Part shown: positions 1 through 11,071 of the stretch, one piece after another
Layout: the number at the start of each line of letters is the position of its first letter
Numbering within the stretch: position 1 is the first letter of the stretch
Assembly: GCA_002914845.1 (NCBI GenBank)
Contig: JXTC01000517.1
Span: forward strand, 114,675 to 178,674
Origin: Trema orientale
Lineage: Eukaryota; Streptophyta; Magnoliopsida; Rosales; Cannabaceae
Direction: 5' to 3'
DNA length: 64,000 bases
Translations under genes and position numbers: made by a program
The notes under the pieces: generated by a model
Database searches by the model: none
Told to the model about the DNA's origin: nothing
What the model saw: only the letters and a program-made list of their open reading frames with translations

Positions 1-285
1 GTCTGTGAACTTATGTATGCCATTCTGGGATTTAACTTATTGTTGTGGATGATGATGATGCTTGGACTTATATTTGATTTTTTGTTTTCTAATTATTATT
101 CGGTCTATGTTTAATGGTGTATACGAACTGTTAGAGAGGTTCACGGGATGAAATTCTAAATATTTTATTTTAATGGTCTGTTTACAAAATTAAAACTTTT
201 TTTGACATTTTTCAAATAAATCAAGGAATTTCTCATCTTTGTGAAATTCCCCTTCTGCCACTGGCCCGGGTTTTGGGTCGTGACA
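1..285 (+). repeat. 3' end of an LTR (fragment)
   Basis: The stretch ends in GCCCGGGTTTTGGGTCGTGACA-like sequence (shown in part: GGGTTTTGGGTCGTGACA at 268-285), a form often seen at the 3' end of plant Ty3/gypsy LTRs, with the usual terminal CA at 284-285. No coding sequence is visible and the element continues beyond the left edge. The family assignment is an inference from the terminus only; it could also be an unrelated unique sequence. Confidence 0.4.
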
Positions 286-493
286 ATTAGCCCATGTGTC
301 ATTTATTTGTGCAAAATTTAGCCCATTTAATTGGTAAATTTTATTAATTTTAGTGTTATTTTTATTTATTTATTTTTTTCCAAATCATTCATATTTCATA
401 GCCAAAAAAAAAAACATAATAAAGTTTATAAAACTCTTTAACACTAAAAAAAAAAATCTCGAGAAATATTTGCATTTCATAATTAATTATAGA

Positions 494-3400
494 TAGTGCT
501 GGCAATTCGGGCCGGCCCGCTGCCCTGTAGAGTGGCCCGCGGACTGGCCCGGCCCGGTTATGCAGACCGGCCCATCCCGGCCCTCTTTTTTTTTTTTTGG
601 GCTCAGATTCGTCTGGGCCCTTAAATCTTTAAAAAAAAAATTGTAAGGGCCCAAACCCTTTGTTAAACTTTCCAACGGTAACATCTGTTACCATTGGCCC
701 AACGGTAATATATATTACCGTTGGGTATACATCATATATCTTTTTTTTTAAGTTTAAACTATTTTTTTAAATTAAAAAAAATATTTTCTTACACTATAAA
801 TACCCTACACTCTCCACTCTTTTTTTACACTTAATAATTTTCAAATAATCTCTTATTCTCTCATTCTTTCTATCTAAATCTCTAATTATATTCTCAATTT
901 TATCTTTTTTTCTCTTATCTAATTACTATTTACTAATTATTAGTAATTAAATTTTATAATCTCCAAAGTCCAAACTCTCCACAACTCATAAAGCTTAATT
1001 GAAGGTACGATTTAATTTATTTATCACACTTATTTTTTAATTTATTTAATTTGTAGTATATTTAGTTGTTTACTATTATTACTAGTATAATAATTAGTAG
1101 TTTGTAGTTACTAGTTAAGTAGTTAGTAACTTAGTAGTTCTACAAGACTTTGCTTTTAATTTCAATTCAATTGTAATTTTTTACAATTAAAATAGTAGTT
1201 CATTAATTAGTTTGTGGTTTGTAGAAAATTTATTAGAATATTATATTTTAAATTTCAATTAATTTTTAATTTTTAGTAGTTTACAATTAAGTTAGTAGAA
1301 ACTAGAAAGTTTATTATAATATTAAATTTTTAATTTCTATTAATTTATAGTAGTTTACAATTAAGTTAGTAGAAGTTTATTAGAATATTATATTTTTAAT
1401 TTCAATTTATTTGTAATTTGTAGTTGTTTACAATTAAGTTGGTAGAATATCCAGATTTGTAATTTCGATTTATTTATAGTTGTCTATAATTTTAATATCC
1501 ATATTTTTAATATAAGGTATGGATATGTCAAAAAATATCCCTATTGATTTGGAAATGGATGACGATCAAATTCGCATAGCTGAAGATGGTGACCAAGTCC
1601 CCGAAATGCAAAGTAATCCAAATGCTAGTGGAAGTTCACAATTTCAAGATAGTTGTTCGTCGAGTGCAAGCACGACCTCCAAACGTGCAAGGATAACTTC
1701 TAATGTATGGGACCATTTCGATCCAGAATTCAAAGATGAGGCCGATAGTAAGAAGACAAAAATGGCAAGATATAAATACTGTAAGAAATTATTAACTGCT
1801 AAACCATCTAGCGGGACCACTCATTTGAAAAGACATAGTGATGCATATGTCAAAAAACACAAAAAAGACAATGAGCCCACTCAATCAACACTTCAACTCA
1901 ACAAGGATGGTTCGGTAAGTTCTTGGAACTATGATCCTATAATAGCTAGGGAGTCTCTAGCACGTTTAATTGCTATAAAAGATTTATCATTAGGTTTTGG
2001 TGATTGTAATAACTATGAAGATCATATTAGAATATCTTATTATCCAAACTTTAAAAGAGTTTCTAGAAATACCACTAGGAGTGATTTGATTAAAGTTTAT
2101 GAAAATATGCGTAAAGATTTAATAACTGAATTAAATTCATTAAACTTTTATATTGCATTGACATCTGATATTTGGGGTGCTAATTCTAAACAAGATTATT
2201 TAAGTGTAGTTGCACATTATTTAGATTCAAGATGGATAATGCAAAAAAGAATAATTAGTTTTCGAGTTGTTGATAATAAACATACTGCTGAAATTATTAA
2301 AGATAGAATTTTGAATATTGTTGAAGAATATAGCATAACGAATCGCATTATCTCTATCACTTTAGATAATGCTACCGCAAACACAAAGGCCATAAAATTA
2401 CTTAGCAATTTGGTAAGTTCATATGCTGGAGGATTCTTACTGCATCAACGTTGTGCATGTCACATCATCAACCTTATCGTCAAATCAGGTATGGATGTTA
2501 TACGTGTATATATTGAAAATGTTCGATCTGCTATTGCATATATTCATGCTTCTAATCCATGCATAGCTGAATTTAAAAGATATTGCATAGCTCAAACATT
2601 AAAACTAAGCAAATTCCAAGTTGACATACCTATAAGGTGGAATTCCACTTATTTAATGTTAAAAAATGTATTACCATATAAAATTCCAATTACTATGTTT
2701 TACAATTCAAAAATAGGTTCATTAGTATTAAAAGATGAAGATTGGTTTATTTGTGAAAAATTTATACAATTTTTAGACCTTTTTTATTAAGCTACTATTG
2801 CATTATCTGGTATTTATTATCCTACTTCTCCAATTATTTTACGTCATATCTTTTTTATTGCTGAAATATTTTGTAAGGCAAGATGTGACCCTATATTTAA
2901 ACCAATTATAACACGTATGCAAGAAATATTTTTGAAATATTAGTTTCCAATTCCTTTATTATATTCATTTGCTTTTATTTTAGATCCTAGGAGTAAATTA
3001 AATGGTCTTTCTAATTTAATTAGCTAGATTTCTACATGTTTTGAGATAGATTATACTTCTGAATATACAAATGCTCGTGACAAAATTTTTGAAGTGTATA
3101 GTATATATGAGGCTAAGTTTAGCAGTAATCAACAACAACACACTCCTCCACAAGAAACTGAAGAACAATAAAAAAATAAGTCTTTTTGGAGCATGATAGG
3201 TTCTCGTCCTCAAGGGCGTGGTCGTGGCTCATTATCAACATCATCAAGTTCAAGAACTACTACCACTAATAAATCCACAACAATCCTCTGATCTTACTCA
3301 ATATATTGAGCTAGACTCTAATATCGACCCCAATGATAAGAACTTCAAAGTTTTGGACTGGTGGCATAAGCGTCAATTAAGATTTCCGGTGCTTTTACAA

Positions 3401-4063
3401 TTAGCCCGTGACTTTTAACAATTCCGGTGTCCATAATTTCTTCAGAGTCTGCTTTTAGCACGACTAAGATGATAGTAGATGAGAGGAGGACTTCGTTGGC
3501 TCCTGAAATGGTTGAGGTGTTAGCATGTGTTAAAGATTGGGAAAAAGCTGCAAAACGAAATCAAGATACTATTCGTATTTGTAATGAAGAATTAGCCGAA
3601 AATTTCAATAACTTGTGCATGAATGATGATGATGAGTCATGAACTCATAATTAATAATATACTAGTTTTTTCAAGTAATAATTTGAATTGTAATAAATGA
3701 TCATCAATAAAATCAAATTTCAATATTTCAAATTTATTTGTTTCATTATTTTTCTTAATATCTTATTTAATTATTATTGATTTTTTAACAATAAAAAACA
3801 TATGTAGTTTATGTTGTCAATTTTTTTAAATGAAAATTTAATTAAAAAGTTTAAACTTAACATGTTTAAAAAAAGTTGTTAAAAAAAAATCAAATAGCAG
3901 CAAAAAAAAAAAGGGCCGAGGACAGGCCGGCCCGTCCCGGCTCCTTTTGGCCCGCCTCGGGCTCGGCCCGTCAAAAAGCCCAGTGGGCCAACAGGCCCAG
4001 GCTGGACCGGCCCAGCCCGCTCACCCCCTTAAGCACGTGATGGGCGGGCCGAGCCGGCCTCTA
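494..4063 (+). mobile_element. hAT DNA transposon, full length, inactive
   Basis: A 3570-bp element flanked by the perfect 8-bp direct repeat ATTATAGA at 486-493 and 4064-4071, the target-duplication length of the hAT superfamily. The ends are short imperfect inverted repeats (TAGTGCTGGC on the left, TAGAGGCCGGC read inward from the right). GGCCCG/GGGCCGG-rich subterminal repeats lie inside both ends (about 505-560 and 3915-4055), as is usual for transposase binding regions in hATs. An AT-rich 5' region (about 700-1510) precedes one transposase reading frame (1519-3642). The right end looks shortened relative to the left. The coding region is broken, so the copy is not autonomous now. Confidence 0.9.
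1519..3642 (+). pseudogene. hAT transposase (BED finger, RNase-H-like core, hATC), degraded
   Basis: The open N-terminal part (1519-2787, 423 aa) starts with an acidic/Ser-rich leader, then a BED zinc finger (residues about 60-112). In the finger the first Cys position reads Tyr (ARYKYC) and a later conserved Cys also appears as Tyr (HSDAYVKKH). The RNase-H-like core follows (TSDIWGANSKQDYLSVVAHY; TLDNATANTKAI; CACHIINLIVKSG; IRWNSTYLML). In-frame stops lie at 2788-2790, 2941-2943, 3025-3027 and 3169-3171. The frame shifts near 3280-3290 and again near 3417. The hAT C-terminal dimerisation domain is still readable (LDWWHKRQLRFPVLLQLARD; then SSESAFSTT...VDERRTSL at 3427-3642). Two stops sit where relatives usually have Trp, consistent with TGG to TAG. 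Resembles RICESLEEPER/BED-type hAT transposases; a domesticated host gene is excluded by the breaks and the flanking target duplication. Confidence 0.92.
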
Positions 4064-4071
4064 ATTATAGA

Positions 4072-4765
4072 TTAAGTATCCACCATTTAGATTGGTACTT
4101 GCGAATTCAAAAAATAATTTATCATAATACCTATATGTAATGTGCTAACATATCGTACGTATGTGATAGTGTGTTGTTTCATGCTCAACCCATTGTACAT
4201 AACTTATGAGCCTACAGCACAACCTATATTTTGGTGTGTTGTACTTAAGCTATGTTGTGTCTTGTTGTGCAACCTTGCTAATGAGCCAGCCTTGCCCTCT
4301 TGATAGCTTTACCTGCAGTAACCCCCTCTCCCCAAGCACCTGCAGAATTGACCGCAGTCAAAAATTTTTCGACTAGAGGTTGAAAATTTTGGATCACGGT
4401 CAATTATGCTTGGCTGCCTATCTCGGTTGTGCCTTCTTTACTTGTCTTTTTTGATATGGTCAAAAATTTTCGACCAAGTCAATATGAAAGGGTACTTTGG
4501 TATTCTGAATTTTTCATTAAATGAAAAGTCCTAATTCTGTAAACGATTTATACCTTATTCTTATTTTCATCATATGCTTTAAAAGAAAGTCAAAATTGAT
4601 AATGTACTTTTTAAATTTGGTATGTCAAGCATGATTGAGTTATATAACTTAGAAAGGTTATTTAGCAAAAAGTTTTAAAAAGTAAGATTGTCTATAAAAG
4701 TGTTATTCTTATAAAATTATTTTGCAAACAGCTCCTAGTAAAAAGATATCAACTAGATTAACAAT
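4072..4765. other. Intergenic, no gene seen
   Basis: AT-rich sequence between the hAT element and a SINE. I see no coding potential, conserved RNA gene or clear repeat boundary here. Confidence 0.5.
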
Positions 4766-5150
4766 AATAACCACCGAGTGGGGTAGTATGTTGGTACGGT
4801 TATGACCTGTGATGGTAGAAGTCGTGATTTCGAACTTTAGATAGCTCCTCTAGGAGTTTTAAATGTGAAGGCTTGTACTAACCCATGGTTCGATAGAGAG
4901 TGTCTATACCTATATCCCACAGATTCCTTCCTAGCAGCTATATTCGGTTAGGCTAGGTGACACGCTCCATCTCCCAAATGGGGTAAGACCCACCGAAGGA
5001 TTCTCAGAGAATATTCTCATTAACGAGGTTAGAAGCTCTTATGGTCATGTCCAATGAGAGATATCAATCTGGTAGTCCCCTTCCTCCCTCTCTGTTATTA
5101 AAAGTAAAAAATAAAAAAACAAAACAAAAAACAACAAAAACGTCAACAAT
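4766..5150 (+). repeat. tRNA-derived SINE
   Basis: The 5' part carries an A-box-like TAGTATGTTGG (about 4786) and a B-box-like ATTTCGAACT (about 4828), roughly 40 bp apart as in Pol III type-2 promoters. A 250-bp non-tRNA body follows, ending in an A-rich tail (about 5098-5150). Part of the body (about 4990-5060, ATTCTCATTAACGAGG...) recurs in diverged form at 21735-21800, which supports a dispersed repeat. I could not fix the target duplication, so the ends are approximate. A 107-aa reading frame over the A-rich tail is a by-product of composition. Confidence 0.6.
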
Positions 5151-5510
5151 AAAAAAAAACGACAATTGTGAGAACGACAACCTTGAAATTAACCGCATAA
5201 ATGTCAAAAACAACACGAATTTAGATAATAACAATAACCTTAGAACGATACCAAATAAAAGGACACCAATAACGTCTAAAATAATGGACATATGTAAAAC
5301 AACGGCAACTTTAAAAGAAAAACGACATGAATTTGAGAAACGGCAAATTCAAAAAAATAAATAAATAAATAAAAACACGATATACCTTAACAGTTTTATA
5401 TCACTACTACAATGAAGGACTTGATCATGCTTTGATTTGCGATAATAAAAATAATATTAAAACTGACTTGAATAGTTTTACTCTACTTCTAAATACAACA
5501 ACAGCAACAA
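5151..5510. other. Intergenic, A-rich, no gene seen
   Basis: Low-complexity A-rich sequence between the SINE tail and the next hAT element. The reading frames here follow the A/T runs and show no domain. Confidence 0.5.
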
Positions 5511-5518
5511 ACCATAAC

Positions 5519-6142
5519 CAGGGGTGGCTCGAGGGTAAAGCCATTAAGGCAATCGCTTTAGGCCTCATCTCGAGTTAAGGCCTCAAATTACTAATTTCTT
5601 TTAAAGATTTCACACATTCAAAAGTTCTTAATATCTATGCGTAGGCTTAAAATATATAAATAATACATAGTAGTTTCAATAGACTACAAAAATTTTAATC
5701 TCGATTCAATAAATTAATGCATTTTTCTAATATTCATGAATTTTTTATTTATTGTAAAAAAAATTGGTAGGCATCTTGCTTTCTTTCTAAAATTGGAACA
5801 AATTTTTATTTTTATTTCATCGTATTTCATTATAAAGCTTGTTTCTTCCAAAAATTTTCAATGTCATTAATTTCTTATTCAACGTCCATTCTTTCAGTTG
5901 TTAAGTTAATTTTCCTACTAAATTGGCTATTGATATATTTAATCAAGTCAAAATACATTATAGTTTGTATATTTTATTACTCAACGAATATATCTAAAAG
6001 TTATCTTTTATCTTCAGAAATAATAATAAAATTTTTTCAAAGAAATGCGTCTAAAAATTTCTTATAAGTACAATTTAATTCTAGAATATATATATTTTTT
6101 AAATGTTCGCCTTAGGTCCGAAAATTTGTTGAGCCGGCCCTG
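5519..6142 (-). mobile_element. Internally deleted hAT element
   Basis: A 624-bp element with inverted ends (CAGGGGTGGCTCGAG left; CAGGGCCGGCTCAAC read inward from the right) and a perfect 8-bp target duplication ACCATAAC (5511-5518 and 6143-6150). On the minus strand, about 6060-5861, a decayed transposase C-terminus can be read in pieces, including KKFYYY and DLIKYINSQFSRKINL. These resemble the dimerisation domain and the 'INDFA..KARKINF' tail of TTF-type/ZMYM-like plant hAT transposases. It is therefore a deletion derivative of an autonomous family rather than an unrelated MITE. The protein match is my reading by eye and is weaker than the termini. Confidence 0.85.
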
Positions 6143-6444
6143 ACCATAACCTTACTAGGAAAACGACGACAATCAAAAAGAAATGAAGGGTAAAAGACAA
6201 AAGAATATTAGAAATGGTGAACGTAAGTTACGTAACAACAAACGCAAACTGAAGAGGACTACAAGTCTACAAACCTTTGTCGTTTTGGCTGGTCGATTGC
6301 GTCCTGGGCACTTTTTTTATGAGGTGATCAACTCACGAAAGAGGACTATATATATCCACTTCGTGAGGTGATCTTCGGATTGAGTCAAACTGCTTTGAGC
6401 TCACAATCACATACATACATGCAACTTATTAACAAAAAAATAAT

Positions 6445-7189
6445 GAGTAAACTATAAAAAAAAATACTTAAGGTTTCGGTATTTTACAATTTAAATCCTA
6501 GAATTTGCACTTTATAAAATAATATATGGGATTAAAAATTGACGAAAATTGATACCGTATACTAATTTTTTTAACCATTTTTAGGAACAAAAAGACAATA
6601 ATATTCTTCATTAAAACTGGATTAGTCCTTATTATTCTCTTTGATTTTGATGGTATTATTATTTTTTACTTGTTAAACTTATTCGAAAGGGATAATCGCA
6701 AAAAAAATACCATGAAGTATGATCTTTCTATAATTTTAATCATGTATTTTGGCTTGTACAAAATTATACCTTTACATTTTAAATCTTTACAAATTTGTAT
6801 CTTCTGTGTATAAATTGGGTGATTTCTGTTAACTGTTTTAAGTTATTTTCAATAGATTTTTGTGTTAGTCAGCATCAATTCAGATTCCATATTTAGTGAG
6901 AAATTTGTTGGTTAATTTATATGCAGAAGATATAAATTTGTAGAATTTTAAAATTTGGAGGTATAATTTTGCATATGTCAAAAGACATGGTTAAAATTAC
7001 GGAAAGACCATATCTTAAGGTATTTTTTTACAGTTAACCCTATTCAAAAAGTTAACCCGAAGTATTAATTTTCAGATGTTCTTAATCTCAAAGTATTATT
7101 TTGTAGAGTACAAATTTCAAGGTTTAAATTGCAAGACACCTAAATTTTAAGATTTTTTTAGTTTTTTATTTTTTTAACAGTTCACACCA
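6445..7189. mobile_element. MITE with long inverted repeats (Mutator-like), nested
   Basis: The two ends are about 100-bp imperfect inverted repeats: the left runs from GAGTAAACTATAAAAAAA and the right, read inward, carries GCAATTTAAACCTTGAAATTTG-type sequence. A candidate 9-bp target duplication AAAAATAAT lies at 6436-6444 and 7190-7198. The left half (6450-6690) recurs at 48593-48815. The interior is interrupted by a second MITE (6689-7040). No coding capacity. The 9-bp duplication and long inverted repeats point to Mutator-like elements; the exact right end is uncertain by a few bases. Confidence 0.75.
6689..7040. mobile_element. Inner Mutator-like MITE, copy 1
   Basis: A 352-bp element with terminal inverted repeats of about 55 bp (GGGATAATCGCAAAAAAA left, GGGTTAACTGTAAAAAAA read inward from the right) and a 9-bp target duplication, TATTCGAAA (6680-6688) and TATTCAAAA (7041-7049). 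It lies inside the 6445-7189 MITE. A second full copy with its own perfect 9-bp duplication is at 50319-50697. Confidence 0.88.
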
Positions 7190-7429
7190 AAAAATAATTA
7201 GGAACTAATTTTCAAATAATTATAACAAGAAAGATCTGAATAGCAGTCCATGTACATACAATTGCCCATTTTTAGCATGAAATTTGAGAGAATAATAAAA
7301 ATATAAGAAATAAGAAAAATGGGAATTGAACAAAACTACCCTACTTTTGAAAGTATAGTTTAGCATGTATCCTTTTTTGATTTTATTAACAAATATATTC
7401 TTTTTTTAACAGTAATAATTTATGTTTAC

Positions 7430-7690
7430 CACTATACCCTTAATAAATTACTTATTTACCACTAGTAAGAGGTGGTATATAATTTATTTACCATGACTTA
7501 AAAAAATTTATCACTTAAAAAAGATAATATATTTACTATTATACCGATAGTAAATTACTTATTGACCATTACTAAGAGGTGTTATATAATTATCACTTAT
7601 ATATGATAGCCTATTTACCATTATACTTCTGATAAATTACTTATTTATCACTATTATGAGGTGGTATATTATTTATTTACCATAACTTGA
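7430..7690. repeat. Three imperfect tandem units, about 75-100 bp each
   Basis: Units starting near 7433, 7529 and 7612 share the order TTTACCA(C/T)TATAC..., TAAATTACTTATT, ACCACTA..AAGAGGTGGTAT and ATTTACCATAACTT, with drift and small length changes. Noncoding and AT-rich. Function unknown. Confidence 0.65.
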
Positions 7691-8047
7691 AAAATTTTAT
7701 TGCAATAGCATATTTTTTGGCACAAAATTTCTTTTGTAATTCATATTATTCGTTCACATAAATAAGTTTTGCATACATGTAACATCAATATATATATGGG
7801 TTTAGCTTAAATGGTTACAACAATATTTACCCATGGATGGTTACAATGGTTTAAGCCGTTAGATCTAATATCCTACGGTGGTGATTAGTTTGGTGGTTGG
7901 CCAAAAAAATTTAATGCTATTTATTACCATCAAAAAAATTTAATGCTATCATTACTTTTTTAAGTATCTATTCATGATCACAAAAAAATTGTAACTATTG
8001 AGAAGTCTTCCATATAACTAAACTCATATATATTATATACATAGACC

Positions 8048-8118
8048 GTTGGATGGGAATCTGTATATAAATAGATTCTCTACAGATTCCCGTTATTCTC
8101 CACAGATTCCCATCCAAT
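8048..8118. repeat. Inverted repeat, 17-bp arms
   Basis: GTTGGATGGGAATCTGT (8048-8064) pairs with ACAGATTCCCATCCAAT (8102-8118), 16 of 17 bases. A further partial repeat, ACAGATTCCCGTT, lies in the loop. It could be the ends of a very short MITE or a fold-back. It lies about 240 bp from the end of the LEA5-like sequence, on that gene's 3' side. Confidence 0.6.
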
Positions 8119-8358
8119 GATAATTAAGACATGACCCTACGTAGGGACGTCCCTACCGTAGCCATCTATATATATATATATATATATAACGAAAAGAAAC
8201 AGAAGAGTTTTCCATCTACTATAAAATATCTTCAACTAAAGCCTGTCGACCTCTGACTGAGTTCAATCAAATCAGAGCAACCAATCCCTTCTCTCTCTCT
8301 TTTCGGGAGATTTAATAATGAGCTCTTTTCTGTGTTTTTTTTTTTTTTTTTTGGGTAT

Positions 8359-8892
8359 CTAAATTAGTTTAAATTCGTATTTCTTCAAGAGCATAGCACG
8401 AAGCTCGGCCACGTCAATTTCTTGAGCACCATTCTCCGGTCTGTAGTAACCGGTGATGGGGTCTGGGACCCACGCGACGTTCTCGGAGGCTCCATCTTCC
8501 CCAGCCTTCTTCGCGACGCTTCTAGAAGAAGCGGTTGCTCTTGCTCTCGCTACGCTGGAGGACAAAAACTCTTCGGGATGTAGCCGCGTATCCACGCCTG
8601 CAAAGTTTCACAAAATCAAAATTAATTGAATTATTCTCTATCGCTCACATGGAACAAAGTCAAAAACACCGAAGGTGGTTCAAAGCTTCATGATTAGGAA
8701 AAGACCAAGATTTACGGCTCACTACTTTCTAAATTTTTTTTTTTTTTTTTGAAAGAAAAAAGATCTGTTTGGCTGGCGAGAAGACAGAGGAAAAGAAAAT
8801 CTTAGAGAGTTTTAATACCTGGTGATAATCTTAGAGAATCCATCGACGACAAGAGAGGAGAGGACCTTAGCGGTGGAGAAAGGGCGAGCCTT
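8359..8892 (-). pseudogene. SAG21: LEA5/SAG21-type late embryogenesis abundant protein, decayed
   Basis: Two exons on the minus strand. Exon 1 (8892-8819) reads ARPFSTAKVLSSLVVDGFSK-like sequence, the typical N-terminus of LEA_3 (LEA5/SAG21) proteins, which act at mitochondria in stress responses. A 221-bp intron with GT and AG borders (8818-8598) separates it from exon 2 (8597-8359), which opens with RRGYAATS in one frame. The conserved C-terminus VAWVPDPITGYYRPEN..EIDVAELRAMLLKK follows in another. Two defects are seen: the codon at the expected start (8890-8892) is AAG rather than ATG with no nearby in-frame ATG upstream, and the frame moves by one near a T run at about 8570. Intron position and both conserved blocks match the family, so this was a real gene. 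It could still be expressed from another start, or the defects could be assembly errors. Confidence 0.75.
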
Positions 8893-9854
8893 TTCCTCGT
8901 TTTTCTTGTTTAAGAACGTAAAGGGTAAATTAGTAAAAATACAGCTCTGATAATTTTAGAAAAGGATATAAAATTAAAATTTTAGAAAAGGGTATATACT
9001 TACACAGAATATCAAAAAGGGGGTATCCACGTAATTTCCTCAAGAAAAATTATAGTAGTACCAAAAAATATATACCCAATACATTTCAGTACAATAATTG
9101 AAATTGGTAGATATATTTATCTACTAAGTGTAAAAATATATATACCTGGACATTTAGCTATAAAATTTAAAAAATGGATATCTACTTAATCAAATTTAAA
9201 ATATTAGTCATCCACCTAAATTTCTCAAGTTTTTTAATATACTAATTGAGTGGTGAAAACTCACATGTTACATGTATTGGTACAATAGTTGAAAAATTTA
9301 TATACTTGTTGGGCCTTAAAGGATTTTTTTTTTTTTTTTGAGTATTTATAAGACATGGCTTTTTTTTTAAGATCAATTTAAAAATGGCCCTTTTATACAC
9401 CTATTTAATAAATGACTATTTTATAATTTTATTTTGATAAATGATTGTTTTTAAGTTGATCTCATTTTGCAAATTATGGTCCAAAATTCGGCTAGGTGGC
9501 TAAAAATCTTTTTCTTTTTTCTCTTTTTTTTTTTAAAAAAAATATCCTATACATTCACCGAGACTATTAATTTATTCAACTTTTACTTATCAAGATTTGA
9601 TTGTATTTTCCTTTTCTCAATGTGGACGTAATGACATGTTAATATTTATATATATAAAATTTGACAAATGGATATTTACTTAAATTGGGCCCAAAAATTG
9701 ATCATATTTCTATAAGTCCTTTAAAACTTACCACAAACAGATTAAACATTATCACTAACTAAGTTGTAACAACTCATATACCACATGTGTTAATATTAAA
9801 AATTTGCTACAATAATTAGGATCCCAAGCATTATCCTTTAATTAGATACATAAA
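8893..9854. other. AT-rich upstream/intergenic region, no gene seen
   Basis: Contains the presumed former promoter of the LEA5-like gene and several short, loosely repeated AT-rich phrases such as AGAAAAGG-TATA near 8955-9000. No coding sequence or clean element boundary was recognised. Confidence 0.4.
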
Positions 9855-10779
9855 AGAAATTATATGTGAAAAATCATAATATTGTTGAACTTTTAACTTG
9901 AAAACTTCTATTTCTCATTTTAGCTCAATTTTAAAATATGCATGTAATGTTGTTTTCCTTTTTTTATAACTATACCGAACTCAACTTCATCCTAAATTTA
10001 TAACAATGCATATTTGGTATTTTATTCACATTGCAACAACTTAGCAAGTGGTTATTTAGGGTATGTTTGGTAGTAGGTCTTTTCACTACTACTTGACAAG
10101 CCTTTACTGGAGAAAGAATGCGTTAAAAAAAAAAAAAAAACCGCTAGTTAGATAATGATTATTATGGATAAGTATTTATCAGCCAAAAACAAAAAGTGAA
10201 TAATCTTTTCATGATTACAAGATTCCACGAGTATATCATAAATTTTAACCAGAATAATTCAAAAATATTAAACGTCCATCATACTTCTATAGAATATACC
10301 AAAATTGACTTCGCGTAATCTATGATATCAGGCTAGTCTTTTTAACTTTTATATATGCACATGTTAATTTTTCAGCACATGAATTTTTTTTTTTTAAGTC
10401 ATACATGCACTTTGGTTGAAAAATAACACGTAAAAACATAAAACATAAACTTGTATACATTCATAAATTAATAAATTATCCATTAATTTATCAATAACCC
10501 CTCTAAAATAATAATTTTTATACTCCCAAAAAGAAATTGTATGTGAAAAATCATAATATTCTTGAACTTTTAACATGAAAACTTTTATTTCTCATTTCAG
10601 CTCAATTTTAAGATGCGCATGTAACGTTGTTTTCCTTTTTGTAACTAAACCAAACTCAACCTCACCCTAAATTTATAACAATGCATATTTGGTATTTTTT
10701 TTTCATGTTGCAGCAACTTAGCAAGTGGTTATCTAGGGTATATTTGGTAGTAGGATTTTTCACTACTACTTGAAAAGTT

Positions 10780-11071
10780 GGCTCCATGTGGAACTTGGAT
10801 TTTTGGAAGGAAAGAAAAAAAATTCCAAGGGATTCCATTTTCTCTTATTTAAATTGAAATAAAAAATAATAGAAGTTTTCTTTTAAGAAAAGCAAAAATT
10901 TAATTTTATTTTAATTTTTAGTATATAGAATGTTGACACATTAATTAGTAAAAGCAAATGTGTGAAAATAAAGCTCTATAAACTTTTAGAAAAATCATTT
11001 ACCTCTTTCTTTTTCCATGATTTTTTTTTGCAATTTTTTTTCCCTTCAAAATTTGGGTTCCAAATGGAGCC
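10780..11071. mobile_element. Inverted-repeat element in tandem unit 2
   Basis: Ends GGCTCCATGTGGAACTTGGA and, read inward from the right, GGCTCCATTTGGAACCCAAA form a terminal inverted repeat of about 25-30 bp. About 290 bp, AT-rich and noncoding. The same element lies at the same place in unit 3, while unit 1 reads through without it. Family unassigned; no clear target duplication. Confidence 0.65.

Noticed and set aside
5041-5364. 107-aa Asn/Lys-rich frame
   Set aside because: It runs through the SINE tail and A-rich DNA; composition alone explains it.
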